Notes: a model not told the origin generated them from the letters alone. A stretch of DNA of 64,000 nt from Gammaproteobacteria bacterium (GCA_020847075.1 JADLCS010000058.1:1-64000); one strand, 5' to 3'; shown: positions 18,778 to 27,883, counted from the stretch's first letter. Numbers and translations are program-made.

Positions 18778-18798
18778 GTTCGTTCGGAGGTCGCCGGC

Positions 18799-19485
18799 AT
18801 GAAGCGCGTGCCCGAACCCGAGTTGATGGAAGACGAGGCGCAGGCGCGTGCCTATTCCGAGGCCGATTTCTCCGAGCCGCACGCGATGTTCGTCCGTCTG
18901 TGCGGAGAGGCCTGGGCGGGGCGCGCGCCGCGCGGGCGCATGCTCGATCTCGGTTGTGGACCGGGCGATGTCACGGTGCGCCTGGCGGAGCGGTTTCCCC
19001 TGTTCACCATCGACGGCGTGGACGGTTCGGAGGCGATGCTCGGATACGGGGCGGAACGCGTGCGCCGGCACGGGCTCGAGGATCGGGTCCGGCTCATCCG
19101 GGGTCATCTGCCGGCCTGTCCGCTGCCGGGGGGGTACGACGCCATCGTCAGCAACAGTCTGCTGCATCATCTGAGCGATCCGGCGATCCTGTGGGATACC
19201 GTTCGGCGCTGCGCCCGCCCGGGCGCGGCGGTATTCGTCATGGACCTGATGCGCCCGGAAGACGAGGCGGCGGCACAGGCGCTGACGGAGCGCCATGCCG
19301 CGGGGGCGCCCGCGGTGCTCCGGCGCGACTTCTTTCATTCGCTGCTGGCCGCCTATCGCCCGGAAGAGGTGCGCGCGCAGCTCGCCGGCGCGGGCCTGGA
19401 GGATTTCGCCGTGCGCGCGGTCTCGGACCGCCATCTCGTCGTGAGCGGATGTCTCCCGGGGACGGACGGCGTCTGCCCCCGGTGA
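18799..19485 (+). CDS. SAM-dependent methyltransferase, substrate unknown
   Basis: This 228-residue class I methyltransferase has motif I MLDLGCGPGDVTVRLAERF (about residues 49-67). The acidic residue of motif II is in IDGVDGSEAML, and SNSLLHHLSDP matches the methyltransferase_11/25 group. The start is 21 bp after lysA and well placed after GGAGGT, so co-transcription is likely. The sequence does not reveal the substrate. The following gene begins 30 bp downstream. Confidence 0.82.
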   Translation: MKRVPEPELMEDEAQARAYSEADFSEPHAMFVRLCGEAWAGRAPRGRMLDLGCGPGDVTVRLAERFPLFTIDGVDGSEAMLGYGAERVRRHGLEDRVRLIRGHLPACPLPGGYDAIVSNSLLHHLSDPAILWDTVRRCARPGAAVFVMDLMRPEDEAAAQALTERHAAGAPAVLRRDFFHSLLAAYRPEEVRAQLAGAGLEDFAVRAVSDRHLVVSGCLPGTDGVCPR

Positions 19486-19515
19486 CGAGATCCCGCCGGC
19501 GGTCTTGAGGGAGGT

Positions 19516-21336
19516 GTGATGTCGAGGGGCCGGGGAGGATCGGGGCGCGACGACGGGGCGACGGTCGATGACGGCGTGACCGCCGCGGCGTTGCGACGGG
19601 CCGCAGCGCTGCACCAGGCGGGCCGGCCGGCGGAGGCGGCAGCGCTCTGCCGGGAGATCCTCGGTATCGCGCCCGGGAATGTCGATGCCTTGTGCCTGCT
19701 GGCGATCCTGGCCCTGCAATTCGGACATCCGGAAGAATCCGCCCGCCTGGCCGGGCGGGCGGTGGCGATCGATCCGCACTCGGAACGCGCCTTCAATATC
19801 CAGGGTATCGCCCTGCAGTCCCTCGGGCGTTATCCGGAGGCGCTGACGAGTTACGATCGCGCCCTGGCGCTGGAGCCGGCCTTCGCCGAGGCCTGGTATC
19901 GCCGCGGCAATGTCCTGCACGACCTGGGGCGCCGCGAGGACGCCATCGCCAGCTATGATCGCGCCCTGGCGCTCATGCCCGATTCGGTGGAGGCCGCGTA
20001 CAACCGCGGGCTGGTGCTGCAGGAGTTACGGCGCCAGGATGAAGCGCTGGCCAGTTACGACCTGGCGCTGGGGCTGCGCCCCGATCTCGTCGATGCGCAC
20101 TACAATCGCGGCCTGATCCTGCATGAATTGCGGCGTTACGACGAGGCCCTCGTTTGCTATGAGCGCGTGCTCGGCCTCAGGCCGGAGATGCACGAGGCGC
20201 TCAACAACCGCGGCAATACGCTGCGCCGCCTGAACCGCTATGAAGAGGCGCTGGGCTGTTTCGAACAGGCACTGCGTCTGAGGCCGGATCACGTCGAGGC
20301 GCTGATCAACAGAGGCCTGGTGCTGCAGGATCTGGATCGGTGCGAGGAGGCCCTGCGGAGCTTCGACGCCGCTACCGCGCGCGCGCCGGATTCGGCCGCC
20401 GCCCATTGCGGCGCCGCGCTCTGCCGGTTGTCGCTGGGGGACTTCGCCGCGGGATGGCACGAGTATGAATGGCGTTGGAGGAGTCCGCAGACGCAGGCCC
20501 TCCGCGATTTCGTCGAGCCGCCCTGGCTGGGGCAGGCGCCGGTGGCGGGGCGCACCCTCCTGTTGTGGGCGGAACAGGGCCTCGGTGACACGCTCCAGTT
20601 CTGCCGTTATGCGAAATACCTGGCCGATGCCGGGGCCGAGGTGATCCTGGAGGTGCAGCCGGCCCTGAAACCCCTGTTGTCCCGCCTGGAGGGTCCGGTC
20701 CGGGTCCTGGCGCAGGGCGAGGCGCTGCCCGCCTTCGATCTGCATTGTCCGCTGTTGAGTCTGCCGCTGGCGTGTGGGACCGATGCGGGCAGCATCCCGG
20801 CCGGGGCCGCCTATCTCCTGCCGGATGTCGCAAAGGTGCGGGACTGGACGGCCGTTCTCGCCGGCGCGAGGGGGCCGCGGGTGGGGCTGGCGTGGTCGGG
20901 GGATCCGCGTCACCCCAACGACCATAACCGTTCCTTGCCCCTGTCCCGCCTGCGGGCGCTGCTCGGCGAGCCGGCCACCTTCGTCGGCGTGCAGAAGGAA
21001 CTACGGGCGGAGGATGCGGAGTTTCTGGCCGCGCATCCGGAGATCCGGCATTACGGCGACCGGATCGCGGATTTCGCCGATACCGCGGCCCTCATCGCCA
21101 ACCTCGATCTGGTGATCACGGTGGATACCTCGGTCGCCCATCTGGCCGGCGCGCTGGGGAAACCCGTCTGGATTCTGCTGTGCCACAATCCGGACTGGCG
21201 CTGGATGCGCGGTCGCGCGGACAGTCCGTGGTATCCCTCGGCGCGTCTGTTCCGGCAGGCCGCGGCGGGCGACTGGGACGGCGTGATCGGCCGCCTGTGC
21301 GCGGGTCTGCGCGAGTCGACGCAGCCGGCGGGGTGA
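19516..21336 (+). CDS. TPR protein with GT9-like glycosyltransferase domain
   Basis: This protein of about 606 residues has some eight tetratricopeptide repeats (about 25-310), seen as AFNIQGIALQSLGRYPEALTS and similar units. A glycosyltransferase family 9/heptosyltransferase-like domain follows (about 350-600). It contains LLLWAEQGLGDTLQFCRYAKYL, GLAWSGDPRHPNDHNRSL and VDTSVAHLAGALGKPVWIL. The last is the nucleotide-binding region typical of ADP-heptose transferases. Such TPR-GT fusions are common in bacteria and poorly characterised. GTG 19516 or ATG 19519 may be the start, both after GAGGGAGG. Acceptor and sugar are unknown. Confidence 0.82.
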   Translation: MMSRGRGGSGRDDGATVDDGVTAAALRRAAALHQAGRPAEAAALCREILGIAPGNVDALCLLAILALQFGHPEESARLAGRAVAIDPHSERAFNIQGIALQSLGRYPEALTSYDRALALEPAFAEAWYRRGNVLHDLGRREDAIASYDRALALMPDSVEAAYNRGLVLQELRRQDEALASYDLALGLRPDLVDAHYNRGLILHELRRYDEALVCYERVLGLRPEMHEALNNRGNTLRRLNRYEEALGCFEQALRLRPDHVEALINRGLVLQDLDRCEEALRSFDAATARAPDSAAAHCGAALCRLSLGDFAAGWHEYEWRWRSPQTQALRDFVEPPWLGQAPVAGRTLLLWAEQGLGDTLQFCRYAKYLADAGAEVILEVQPALKPLLSRLEGPVRVLAQGEALPAFDLHCPLLSLPLACGTDAGSIPAGAAYLLPDVAKVRDWTAVLAGARGPRVGLAWSGDPRHPNDHNRSLPLSRLRALLGEPATFVGVQKELRAEDAEFLAAHPEIRHYGDRIADFADTAALIANLDLVITVDTSVAHLAGALGKPVWILLCHNPDWRWMRGRADSPWYPSARLFRQAAAGDWDGVIGRLCAGLRESTQPAG

Positions 21337-21345
21337 TCGACCACC

Positions 21346-21810
21346 CTAGGTTCCGGCGGCGAAGCCTTGCTGTCGCCAGGCCTCATAGACGATCACGGCG
21401 ACCGCGTTGGAGAGATTGAGGCTGCGGCAGCGCGGCGCCATCGGGATGCGGAGGATATGCCCCGGCGGCTGGCGATCGAGCAGTTCCCCCGGCAGTCCGC
21501 GTGTCTCGGGCCCGAACAGGAAGGCGTCTCCGGGCGCATAGGCGGGTTCGGTATGGGTCGTGGCGCCGCGCGTGGAGCAGGCGAAGACGCGGCGCGGCGC
21601 GACCGCGTGCAGGAAGGCGGCGAAGTCCCGGTGTTCGCGCACGGGGGCGTACTCGTGATAATCCAGGCCGGCGCGTCGCAGCCGGGCGTCGTCGAGCGCG
21701 AAACCGAGCGGATGGATGAGGTGCAGGGCGGTGTGGGTATTGGCGCACAGGCGTATAATATTGCCCGTGTTGGGCGGGATCTCGGGCTGAAACAGGACGA
21801 CGTGGAACAT
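21346..21810 (-). CDS. trmL: tRNA (cytidine/uridine-34 2'-O)-methyltransferase TrmL
   Basis: This 154-residue SPOUT enzyme methylates the wobble ribose of tRNA-Leu isoacceptors. It starts MFHVVLFQPEIPPNTGNIIR, the TrmL signature. The knot motifs LFGPETRGLP and the tail MAPRCRSLNLSNAVAVIVYE are intact. The frame stays open upstream to 22899, but only because of shadow coding opposite the dihydroorotate dehydrogenase gene. The family starts at ATG 21810 and E. coli TrmL has 157 residues. It ends 9 bp from the convergent TPR-glycosyltransferase gene. Confidence 0.95.
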   Translation of the reverse strand: MFHVVLFQPEIPPNTGNIIRLCANTHTALHLIHPLGFALDDARLRRAGLDYHEYAPVREHRDFAAFLHAVAPRRVFACSTRGATTHTEPAYAPGDAFLFGPETRGLPGELLDRQPPGHILRIPMAPRCRSLNLSNAVAVIVYEAWRQQGFAAGT

Positions 21811-21855
21811 GCGGCGAGCGGCTCCGGAAAATCCTGATGTAATAACCTCTGCGCG

Positions 21856-22830
21856 ATGGGTGGTCAAGCGGTGAATCAGGACGACAAGCGGGCACTCGAG
21901 CTCGATTTCTGCGGCATGCGTTTCGCCACGCCGCTGGTGCTGTTGTCGGGCTGTGTCGGTTTCGGCGAGGAATATACCCGCGTCGAGGGGTTTTCCAATC
22001 GCGACGTCGGCGCGGTATGCCTGAAGGGGACCACGCTCCATCCGCGTCTGGGCAACCCGCCGCATCGCGTCACCGAGACGCCGATGGGCATGCTGAACGC
22101 GATCGGCCTGCAGAATCCGGGCGCGCACCACGTGGTGCGGGAGATCCTGCCGCGGCTCGATTTTTCCGAGACCCGTTTCATCGCCAACGTCTCCGGTTCC
22201 ACCGTCGAGGAATACGTCGAGGTGACGCGTATCTTCGACGATTCGCCGATCGACGCCATGGAGATCAATATCTCCTGCCCCAACGTCAAGGAGGGCGGCG
22301 TGCAGTTCGGTAACGACCCCGCCATGTCGGCCCGCGTGGTCGAGGCCTGTCGCGCCGTCACCGATAAACCGCTCATCACCAAGCTGTCGCCCAATCAGAC
22401 CGATATCGCGGAAAACGCGCGCCGCTGCATCGAGGCGGGGACCGATGCCTTCGCGGTGATCAATACCTTGACCGGCATGGCGATCGACGTCGAGCAGCGT
22501 ACCCCGATCATCGGCAACAATCAGGGCGGGTTGTCCGGGCCGGCGATCAAGCCCATCGCGGTGCTCAAGGTACATCAGGTCTATCAGGTGTGCCGGGCGC
22601 ACGGTGTGCCGATCATCGGCCAGGGCGGCGTGTGCAGCGCGGAGGACGCGCTGGAGTTCCTCATCGCCGGGGCGACCGCCGTCGGCGTCGGCACCGGGTT
22701 GTTCTACGATCCACTGCTGTGCCCCAAGATCAACGCCGGCATCGCCGCCTATCTCAAACGGCACGGCCTCAGTGAAGTCGGCCAGTTGACGGGCACCCTG
22801 AGGCTCAACGGTCAGACGGTGTGCGCCTGA
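21856..22830 (+). CDS. pyrD: Dihydroorotate dehydrogenase, class 1B-like
   Basis: This 324-residue flavoenzyme has the class 1 dihydroorotate dehydrogenase fold. It oxidises dihydroorotate to orotate in pyrimidine synthesis. Cys in INISCPNVKEGG is the class 1 catalytic base; class 2 enzymes use Ser. LVLLSGCVGFGEEY, ETPMGMLNAIGLQNPG, TKLSPNQTDI, VINTLTGMAID, GNNQGGLSGPAIKPIA and IIGQGGVCSAEDALEFLIAGA support FMN binding. Most gammaproteobacteria use membrane class 2 PyrD. Class 1B normally needs PyrK, which is not in this window. A related role in pyrimidine breakdown (PreA-like) is possible. ATG 21856 may extend the true N-terminus slightly. Confidence 0.88.
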   Translation: MGGQAVNQDDKRALELDFCGMRFATPLVLLSGCVGFGEEYTRVEGFSNRDVGAVCLKGTTLHPRLGNPPHRVTETPMGMLNAIGLQNPGAHHVVREILPRLDFSETRFIANVSGSTVEEYVEVTRIFDDSPIDAMEINISCPNVKEGGVQFGNDPAMSARVVEACRAVTDKPLITKLSPNQTDIAENARRCIEAGTDAFAVINTLTGMAIDVEQRTPIIGNNQGGLSGPAIKPIAVLKVHQVYQVCRAHGVPIIGQGGVCSAEDALEFLIAGATAVGVGTGLFYDPLLCPKINAGIAAYLKRHGLSEVGQLTGTLRLNGQTVCA

Positions 22831-22852
22831 GGGGCGGTGATGAGAATGAGTA

Positions 22853-22906
22853 ATGGGTGAACAGTGATGAGTGACTGAAGGGCTGGCGTCACCCATCACC
22901 CATTAC
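22853..22906. repeat. Imperfect inverted repeat of TGATGGG-type units
   Basis: The left arm (GTAATGGGTGA at 22850-22860, then TGAGTGAC) and the right arm (GTCACCCATCACCCATTAC at 22888-22906) are complementary apart from a bulge of about seven bases. The units resemble those at 8140-8178. The element lies between the convergent pyrD and ntrC genes, where it may terminate both. Confidence 0.6.
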
Positions 22907-22917
22907 CGTTCACCCCT

Positions 22918-24360
22918 TCACGATTCGACCCGTTCCTCCTCCGGCACGGTATCGTCCTCGGCGATGCCGAGTTCCTTGATCTTGCGCGTCAGCGTATTGC
23001 GGCCCCAGCCCAGCAGTTTGGCCGCCTCCTGACGCCGGCCGCCGGTATGGCGCAGCGTGGTCTCGATCATGATGCGCTCGAAGCGCGGCACTGCATCGCC
23101 CAGCAGATCGGATCCGCCCTGGACGAGCCGGGTATCGGCCCATTGCTGCAGCGCCGCTTCCCAGACGCTCGTCTCGCCGCCCGCGGGGAGTTCGTGTCTG
23201 AGTTCCGGCGGCATGTCTTCCAGGTGAATCACCCGCCCGGGTGACATCACTGTGAGCCAGCGGCAGGTGTTTTCGAGCTGGCGGACATTGCCGTTCCATT
23301 CCAACTGGGCCAGGAACTTGCTCGCCTCGCTGTCGAGGGTCTTGGGTTCGACCGCCAGTTCCTGCGCCGCACGATTGAGAAAATGCTGGATCAGCATCGG
23401 GATATCCTCGCGCCGTTCGCGCAGCGCCGGGATATGGATGCGGATGACGTTCAGGCGATGGTAGAGGTCCTCGCGGAACAGGTGCGCCTTGACGCGTTCC
23501 TCCAGATTCTGGTGCGTGGCGGCGATGATGCGTACGTCCACCTTGATGGAAGAATGCCCGCCCACGCGATAGAACTCGCCGTCGGCGAGCACGCGGAGCA
23601 GCCGCGTCTGCAGTTCGACCGGCATGTCGCCGATTTCGTCCAGGAACAGGGTGCCGCCGTCCGCCTGCTCGAAGCGTCCGCGGTGCATGTTCTGGGCGCC
23701 GGTGAACGCCCCGCGCTCATGGCCGAAGAGGTCGGATTCGAGCAGCTCGCGCGGTATGGCGGCGGTGTTGATGGCGATGAACGGTCCGCCGGAGCGCGGG
23801 CTGTGGCGGTGCAGCGCCCGCGCGACCAGCTCTTTTCCGGTGCCGGACTCGCCCGTGAGCAGCACCGTCATGTTCGAGCGCGCCAGACGGCCGATGGCGC
23901 GGAACACCTCCTGCATGGCCGGCGCCTCGCCGATGATCTCCGGGGAATGCGGATTCGCCTCGTGCGACTTGGCGCCATTGTTGCGGCGATGCTGGCGGAT
24001 GGCGCGGTTGATCAGATCGGTCGCCTCGTCGACGTCGAAGGGCTTGGGGAGGTATTCGAAGGCGCCGCCTTCATAGGCGGCGATCGCGCTGTCGAGGTCG
24101 GAGTGCGCGGTCATGATGATCACCGGCAGCTCCGGGTAACTCGTCTTGATCAATTCCATCAGCGCCAGCCCGTCCATGCCCGGCATGCGGATGTCCGCGA
24201 TGATGGCGTCCGGCTGTTCGGCGCTCAGGCGATCCATGATGCCGGAGGCGCTTTTGAAGCTGGTGACCTGCATATGGGACTTGGCGAGCGCCTTTTCGAG
24301 CACCCAACGAATGGAGCGGTCATCGTCGATGACCCAGATGTGTCCGTTATCGCTGCTCAT
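22918..24360 (-). CDS. ntrC: Nitrogen regulation response regulator NtrC
   Basis: This 480-residue sigma-54 activator has three domains. The receiver (about 5-120) has the phosphoacceptor Asp in IIADIRMPGMDG. The AAA+ domain (about 145-380) has Walker A GESGTGKE, the sigma-54 contact loop GAFTGA and Walker B LFLDEIGD. The C-terminal Fis-type helix-turn-helix has EAAKLLGWGRNTLTRKIKELGI, an NtrC hallmark. When phosphorylated by NtrB it activates nitrogen genes such as glnA. Its start overlaps the end of ntrB by 14 bp, so the two are translationally coupled. Probable binding sites lie upstream of glnA at 27.9 kb. Confidence 0.98.
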   Translation of the reverse strand: MSSDNGHIWVIDDDRSIRWVLEKALAKSHMQVTSFKSASGIMDRLSAEQPDAIIADIRMPGMDGLALMELIKTSYPELPVIIMTAHSDLDSAIAAYEGGAFEYLPKPFDVDEATDLINRAIRQHRRNNGAKSHEANPHSPEIIGEAPAMQEVFRAIGRLARSNMTVLLTGESGTGKELVARALHRHSPRSGGPFIAINTAAIPRELLESDLFGHERGAFTGAQNMHRGRFEQADGGTLFLDEIGDMPVELQTRLLRVLADGEFYRVGGHSSIKVDVRIIAATHQNLEERVKAHLFREDLYHRLNVIRIHIPALRERREDIPMLIQHFLNRAAQELAVEPKTLDSEASKFLAQLEWNGNVRQLENTCRWLTVMSPGRVIHLEDMPPELRHELPAGGETSVWEAALQQWADTRLVQGGSDLLGDAVPRFERIMIETTLRHTGGRRQEAAKLLGWGRNTLTRKIKELGIAEDDTVPEEERVES

Positions 24361-25414
24361 GGTGTTCCTCGAGTGGCAGTATGATGGAAAAAACGGTCTT
24401 GCCGGGCCGGCTGGCGCATTCGATCAGCCCGCCATGCTGATTCGCGATCGACTGCGCGATGGGCAGTCCCAGACCGGTGCCTCCGGGTCGGCCGCTGATC
24501 ATGGGGTAGAAGATCTTGTCGAGCATGTCGGCCGGGATGCCGGGGCCGCTGTCGATGATGCTGATCTGCACTACCAGTTTGTGGGTCTTGTGGCCCAGGG
24601 TGAACTGACGCTGGGTCCGCGTCTGCAGCATGATCGAGCCGTTGCCATTGATGGCCTGCAGGGCATTGCGCGTGATGTTGAGTACGGCCTGGATGAGCTG
24701 ATCGGCGTCCGCGTGGAGCTCGGGTATGCTGGGATCGTAGTCGCGCAGGATCGTGACGCCCGGTCCCGCCTCGGCCTGGATCAGCGCCCGTACGCGTTCG
24801 GTGACCTCGTGGATGTTCACCCGGCGCTTGAGCGGGATGGCGTTCGGGCCGAGCATCCTGCTCAGCAGGGACTGCAGGCGATCCGCTTCGCCGATGATGA
24901 CCCGGGTATATTCCTTGAGGGCATCGTCGTCCAGTTCGCGCTCGAGCAGTTGCGCCGCCCCGCGCAGGCCGCCCAGCGGATTGTTGATCTCGTGGGCCAT
25001 GCCGCGCATCAGCATCCGGGTGTTGTTGTACTGCGTGATGAGGTTTTCTTCGCGCGCGATCCGCATGTGGCGATCCACCTGCAGCAGCTCGAGCAGCAGT
25101 TCATGGCCGTTGCGTTCCTGCAGCGGGGTGACCGTGGCGTCCACGGTCACCATGCGCTGGTCGGGCATGCGCAGACAGGCGCCGCGTTCCGTATAGGGGT
25201 GCCCGCTGAGCCGTGAGCGTCGCAGCGCCTCGATGAAGTCCGGGGATTCCGGAAACAGCCGTATGACGGGTTGTCCGGCGATCCGGCGCGCGCTGACCTC
25301 GAACAGGATTTCGCCCGCCGGGTTGATGTATTTGAGCTCGAGCGCATCGCTGAACAGCAACACCGCGGTGTTGAGGTTTTCCAGGATACGCTGGTCAGTA
25401 CGCGTGGATGTCAT
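24347..25414 (-). CDS. ntrB: Nitrogen regulation sensor kinase NtrB
   Basis: This 355-residue cytosolic histidine kinase controls NtrC in response to PII. A PAS domain (about 10-110) is followed by the H box with the phosphorylated His in MAHEINNPLGGLRGAAQLLE. The ATPase domain has N box QAVLNITRNALQA, DSGPGIP and GGTGLGLPIAQSIANQHGG. The frame extends to GTG 25429, but a sigma-54-type promoter at 25441-25457 would start transcription at about 25430. ATG 25414 is therefore the better start. E. coli NtrB has 349 residues. Confidence 0.96.
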   Translation of the reverse strand: MTSTRTDQRILENLNTAVLLFSDALELKYINPAGEILFEVSARRIAGQPVIRLFPESPDFIEALRRSRLSGHPYTERGACLRMPDQRMVTVDATVTPLQERNGHELLLELLQVDRHMRIAREENLITQYNNTRMLMRGMAHEINNPLGGLRGAAQLLERELDDDALKEYTRVIIGEADRLQSLLSRMLGPNAIPLKRRVNIHEVTERVRALIQAEAGPGVTILRDYDPSIPELHADADQLIQAVLNITRNALQAINGNGSIMLQTRTQRQFTLGHKTHKLVVQISIIDSGPGIPADMLDKIFYPMISGRPGGTGLGLPIAQSIANQHGGLIECASRPGKTVFSIILPLEEHHEQR

Positions 25415-25440
25415 CGTATTCGCTAGCACAGCCCCATTTT

Positions 25441-25457
25441 TGCAAGAAGCAAACCAA
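25441..25457 (-). promoter_or_regulatory. Sigma-54-type promoter of ntrBC
   Basis: On the minus strand this reads TTGGTTTGCTTCTTGCA. It has the invariant GG (-24) and GC (-12) with exactly ten bases between them and a full TTGCA -12 element. Transcription would begin about 16 bases before ATG 25414. The -24 element is weak after TTGG (TTT instead of CAC). Confidence 0.55.
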
Positions 25458-25666
25458 TCACGCGTGGGCAGGCCTGGCCGCGGGGCAATTTTTGTGACGG
25501 TCCGGGAAGGCCGGTAAAAATCTATTCAAAACAAATGGATAAGATCCTGCCTGTAGAATGTGCCGGTGCCGCCGGGGGCGAGCACGCCCGTTCATCAGGT
25601 CGTAGCCCTCCAGGGGTGGGTCATGCGACGCCCTATTTTAGGGCAAACCGGCGAGGGGTGCGATCA

Positions 25667-26242
25667 TTATGGGGCCGACCGGCGGCCCGGGAACAGGGAG
25701 GAGTGCTGTTTGAGATGAAAGGTGACCGGTGCGGACTGGATAAGGATCCGCCCCGCGGCGTCGTGCACCTCCGCGGAGAGGGTATGCGAGCCGCGGTCGA
25801 CCTCGGGCAGGGTGAGGCGCGTCCCGTCACCTGCCCCTTCCACCGGGCGTCCGTCCAGAAGAATCACCAGGCGGTGGCCCTGTCGCGCCTTCAGCGGGGG
25901 GGTCAGGGACACGCCGACCTCGATTTCCCGGGCGTTGTTCCAGATGACCTGATCGTCGGCGGGTTCCACGATGTCGAGTCCGGCATAGGGGGACGGGGCG
26001 GCCGCCGGCGCCTGTGACGGCATCGTGTCGCGGGTGGACGGCTGCAGCGAAGGTATGACCTGGGGCAGGGGCGGGTCGATCTTCTCGGCATCGGGGAGGG
26101 GCTCGCTGGAATAGCTGACCGTGCCGTCCGGCTGCACCTGCTTGTAGATGTCCGCCGGCAGATCGCAGGGCGCGAGCCCAAGCAGGCAGGCAAGCACCGG
26201 CGGGAGGGCGCCTCGCAGCCTGATCGATGTTGTCCCGAGCAT
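25667..26242 (-). CDS. DUF4124-domain secreted protein between glnA and ntrB
   Basis: This 191-residue protein has a signal peptide (about 1-30, ending near LAPCDLPA). A DUF4124 region follows, ADIYKQVQPDGTVSYSSEPLPD, then a proline-rich linker and a C-terminal Ig-like beta domain (IVEPADDQVIWNNAREIEVGVSL, GSHTLSAEVHDAAGR). DUF4124 proteins occur widely between glnA and ntrBC in gammaproteobacteria; their function is unknown. It lies 94 bp downstream of glnA behind a terminator, so expression probably depends on read-through or its own promoter. Confidence 0.85.
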   Translation of the reverse strand: MLGTTSIRLRGALPPVLACLLGLAPCDLPADIYKQVQPDGTVSYSSEPLPDAEKIDPPLPQVIPSLQPSTRDTMPSQAPAAAPSPYAGLDIVEPADDQVIWNNAREIEVGVSLTPPLKARQGHRLVILLDGRPVEGAGDGTRLTLPEVDRGSHTLSAEVHDAAGRILIQSAPVTFHLKQHSSLFPGRRSAP

Positions 26243-26276
26243 CCCCTTTATGTAGCCGGGATCGGGCCGGATGTCA

Positions 26277-26307
26277 AAGAAAAACCCCCGGTTTGTGACC
26301 GGGGGTT
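26277..26307 (-). terminator. Rho-independent terminator of glnA
   Basis: A 9-bp perfect stem, AACCCCCGG (26283-26291) and CCGGGGGTT (26299-26307), encloses a 7-base loop. In the minus direction it is followed by a T-run (complement of 26281-26284 and beyond). It starts 30 bp after the glnA stop codon. Confidence 0.88.
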
Positions 26308-26336
26308 CAGTGTGGTGGGGGAAACGTCCGGGGCGA

Positions 26337-27743
26337 TTACATGCTGTAATACAAGTCGTACTCGACCGGGTGGGTGGTCATGCGCAGGCGCGTGACCTCG
26401 GACATCTTCAGTTCGATGTAGCTGTCGATCACGTCGTCGGTGAATACGCCGCCCGCCTTGAGGAAGTCGCGGTCCTTGTCCAGATAATCCAGCGCCATGT
26501 CGAGCGCGTGGCAGACCGTCGGGATATTCTTGAGTTCTTCCGGCGGTAGATCGTAGAGGTTCTTGTCCATCGCGTCGCCCGGATGGATCTTGTTCTTGAT
26601 GCCGTCCAGTCCGGCCATCATCATGGCGGCGAAGGTCAGGTACGGGTTGCCGGAGGCGTCGGGGAAGCGGACCTCGATGCGGCGGGCCATCGGGTTGGAG
26701 ACCCAGGGGATGCGGATCGAGGCCGAGCGGTTGCGGGCCGAGTAGGCCAGCAGTACCGGCGCCTCGAAGCCGGGCACCAGACGCTTGTAGCTGTTGGTGC
26801 TGGCGTTGGTGATGGCATTGAGGGCGCGGGCGTGCTTCAGGATGCCGCCGATGTAGTACAGCGCCAGCTCGGACAGGCCGCCGTACTTGTTGCCGGTGAA
26901 CAGGTTCTTGCCGCCCTTGGCGAGCGACTGGTGCACGTGCATGCCGCTGCCGTTGTCGCCGACCAGGGGCTTGGGCATGAAGGTCACGGTCTTGCCGTAG
27001 GCGTGCGCCACGTTCCAGACCACGTATTTGAGGATCTGGTTGATGTCGGCGCGCTTGGTCAGGGTGTCGAATTTGGTGCCGATCTCGCACTGGCCCGCCG
27101 TGGCCACCTCGTGGTGATGGATCTCCACCTCCACGCCCATCTCTTGCAGGGCCAGGCACATCGCGGACCGGATATCCTGCAGCGAGTCGACCGGCGGTAC
27201 CGGGAAATAGCCGCCCTTGATGCTCGGGCGATGGCCGATGTTGCCCTCTTCGAACACGCGCTCGGAGTTCCAGGAGGCCTCGTCGGAATCGACCTTGTAG
27301 AAGGCGCCGCCCATGTTGGCGCCCCAGCGCACGTCGTCGAAGATGAAGAACTCGGGCTCGGGACCGAAGTAGGCGGTGTCGGCGATCTTGGTGGACTTGA
27401 GGTAGGCCTCGGCGCGCTTGGCGATGGTGCGCGGATCGCGCTCGTAACCCTGCATGGTGCGCGGTTCAATGATGTCGCAGCGGATGATCAGCGTCGTTTC
27501 GTCCATGAAGGGATCGAGGACGCCGGTCTCCGCGTCGGGCATCAGGATCATGTCCGATTCCTCGATACCCTTCCAGCCCGCGATGCTGGAGCCGTCGAAC
27601 ATCACGCCGTCCTTGAAGGTGCCGGCGTCGATCCGGTGGGCGGGATACGAGACGTGCTGTTCCTTGCCACGGGTGTCGGTGAAGCGGAGGTCGACGAATT
27701 TGACCTCATTGTCCTTGATCATTTTCAACACTTTTTGTGACAT
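26337..27743 (-). CDS. glnA: Glutamine synthetase type I
   Basis: This 468-residue enzyme makes glutamine from glutamate, ammonia and ATP. It forms dodecamers in the cytosol. [22 protein letters not shown] is the N-terminal signature. GSGMHVHQS carries the active-site His and NxxxxMHVHQ region, and NLYDLPPEE holds the Tyr that GlnE adenylylates. Length equals the E. coli enzyme (469). GGAGGATT lies just before the ATG. It has its own terminator and, upstream, a sigma-54 promoter with two NtrC-type sites. Confidence 0.99.
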   Translation of the reverse strand: MSQKVLKMIKDNEVKFVDLRFTDTRGKEQHVSYPAHRIDAGTFKDGVMFDGSSIAGWKGIEESDMILMPDAETGVLDPFMDETTLIIRCDIIEPRTMQGYERDPRTIAKRAEAYLKSTKIADTAYFGPEPEFFIFDDVRWGANMGGAFYKVDSDEASWNSERVFEEGNIGHRPSIKGGYFPVPPVDSLQDIRSAMCLALQEMGVEVEIHHHEVATAGQCEIGTKFDTLTKRADINQILKYVVWNVAHAYGKTVTFMPKPLVGDNGSGMHVHQSLAKGGKNLFTGNKYGGLSELALYYIGGILKHARALNAITNASTNSYKRLVPGFEAPVLLAYSARNRSASIRIPWVSNPMARRIEVRFPDASGNPYLTFAAMMMAGLDGIKNKIHPGDAMDKNLYDLPPEELKNIPTVCHALDMALDYLDKDRDFLKAGGVFTDDVIDSYIELKMSEVTRLRMTTHPVEYDLYYSM

Positions 27744-27803
27744 TTGAATCCTCCGAAGACGCTGTAAGACTAGATGGTTGCAGGGCCGGACTTCTTACCG
27801 GAT

Positions 27804-27819
27804 AGCAGAAAGCATGCCA
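27804..27819 (-). promoter_or_regulatory. Sigma-54 promoter of glnA
   Basis: On the minus strand this reads TGGCATGCTTTCTGCT. It has TGGCA and the GG/GC pair with exactly ten bases between. It fits TGGCACN5TTGCW except for two positions. Transcription would begin near 27793, leaving a 50-base leader before glnA. Confidence 0.82.
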
Positions 27820-27883
27820 TGCCGGAATTTACTTGTAATACAGAAGGATAACGATATTTTTCGCCGCATGTCCCTGGGTAATC

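Noticed and set aside
25630..25644. Hairpin GCCCT-ATTTT-AGGGC after the DUF4124 gene as a terminator
   Set aside because: The stem is only five pairs and no T-run follows in the minus direction.
26583..27740. A 385-codon plus-strand frame opposite glnA
   Set aside because: Shadow frame; glnA on the minus strand is unambiguous.
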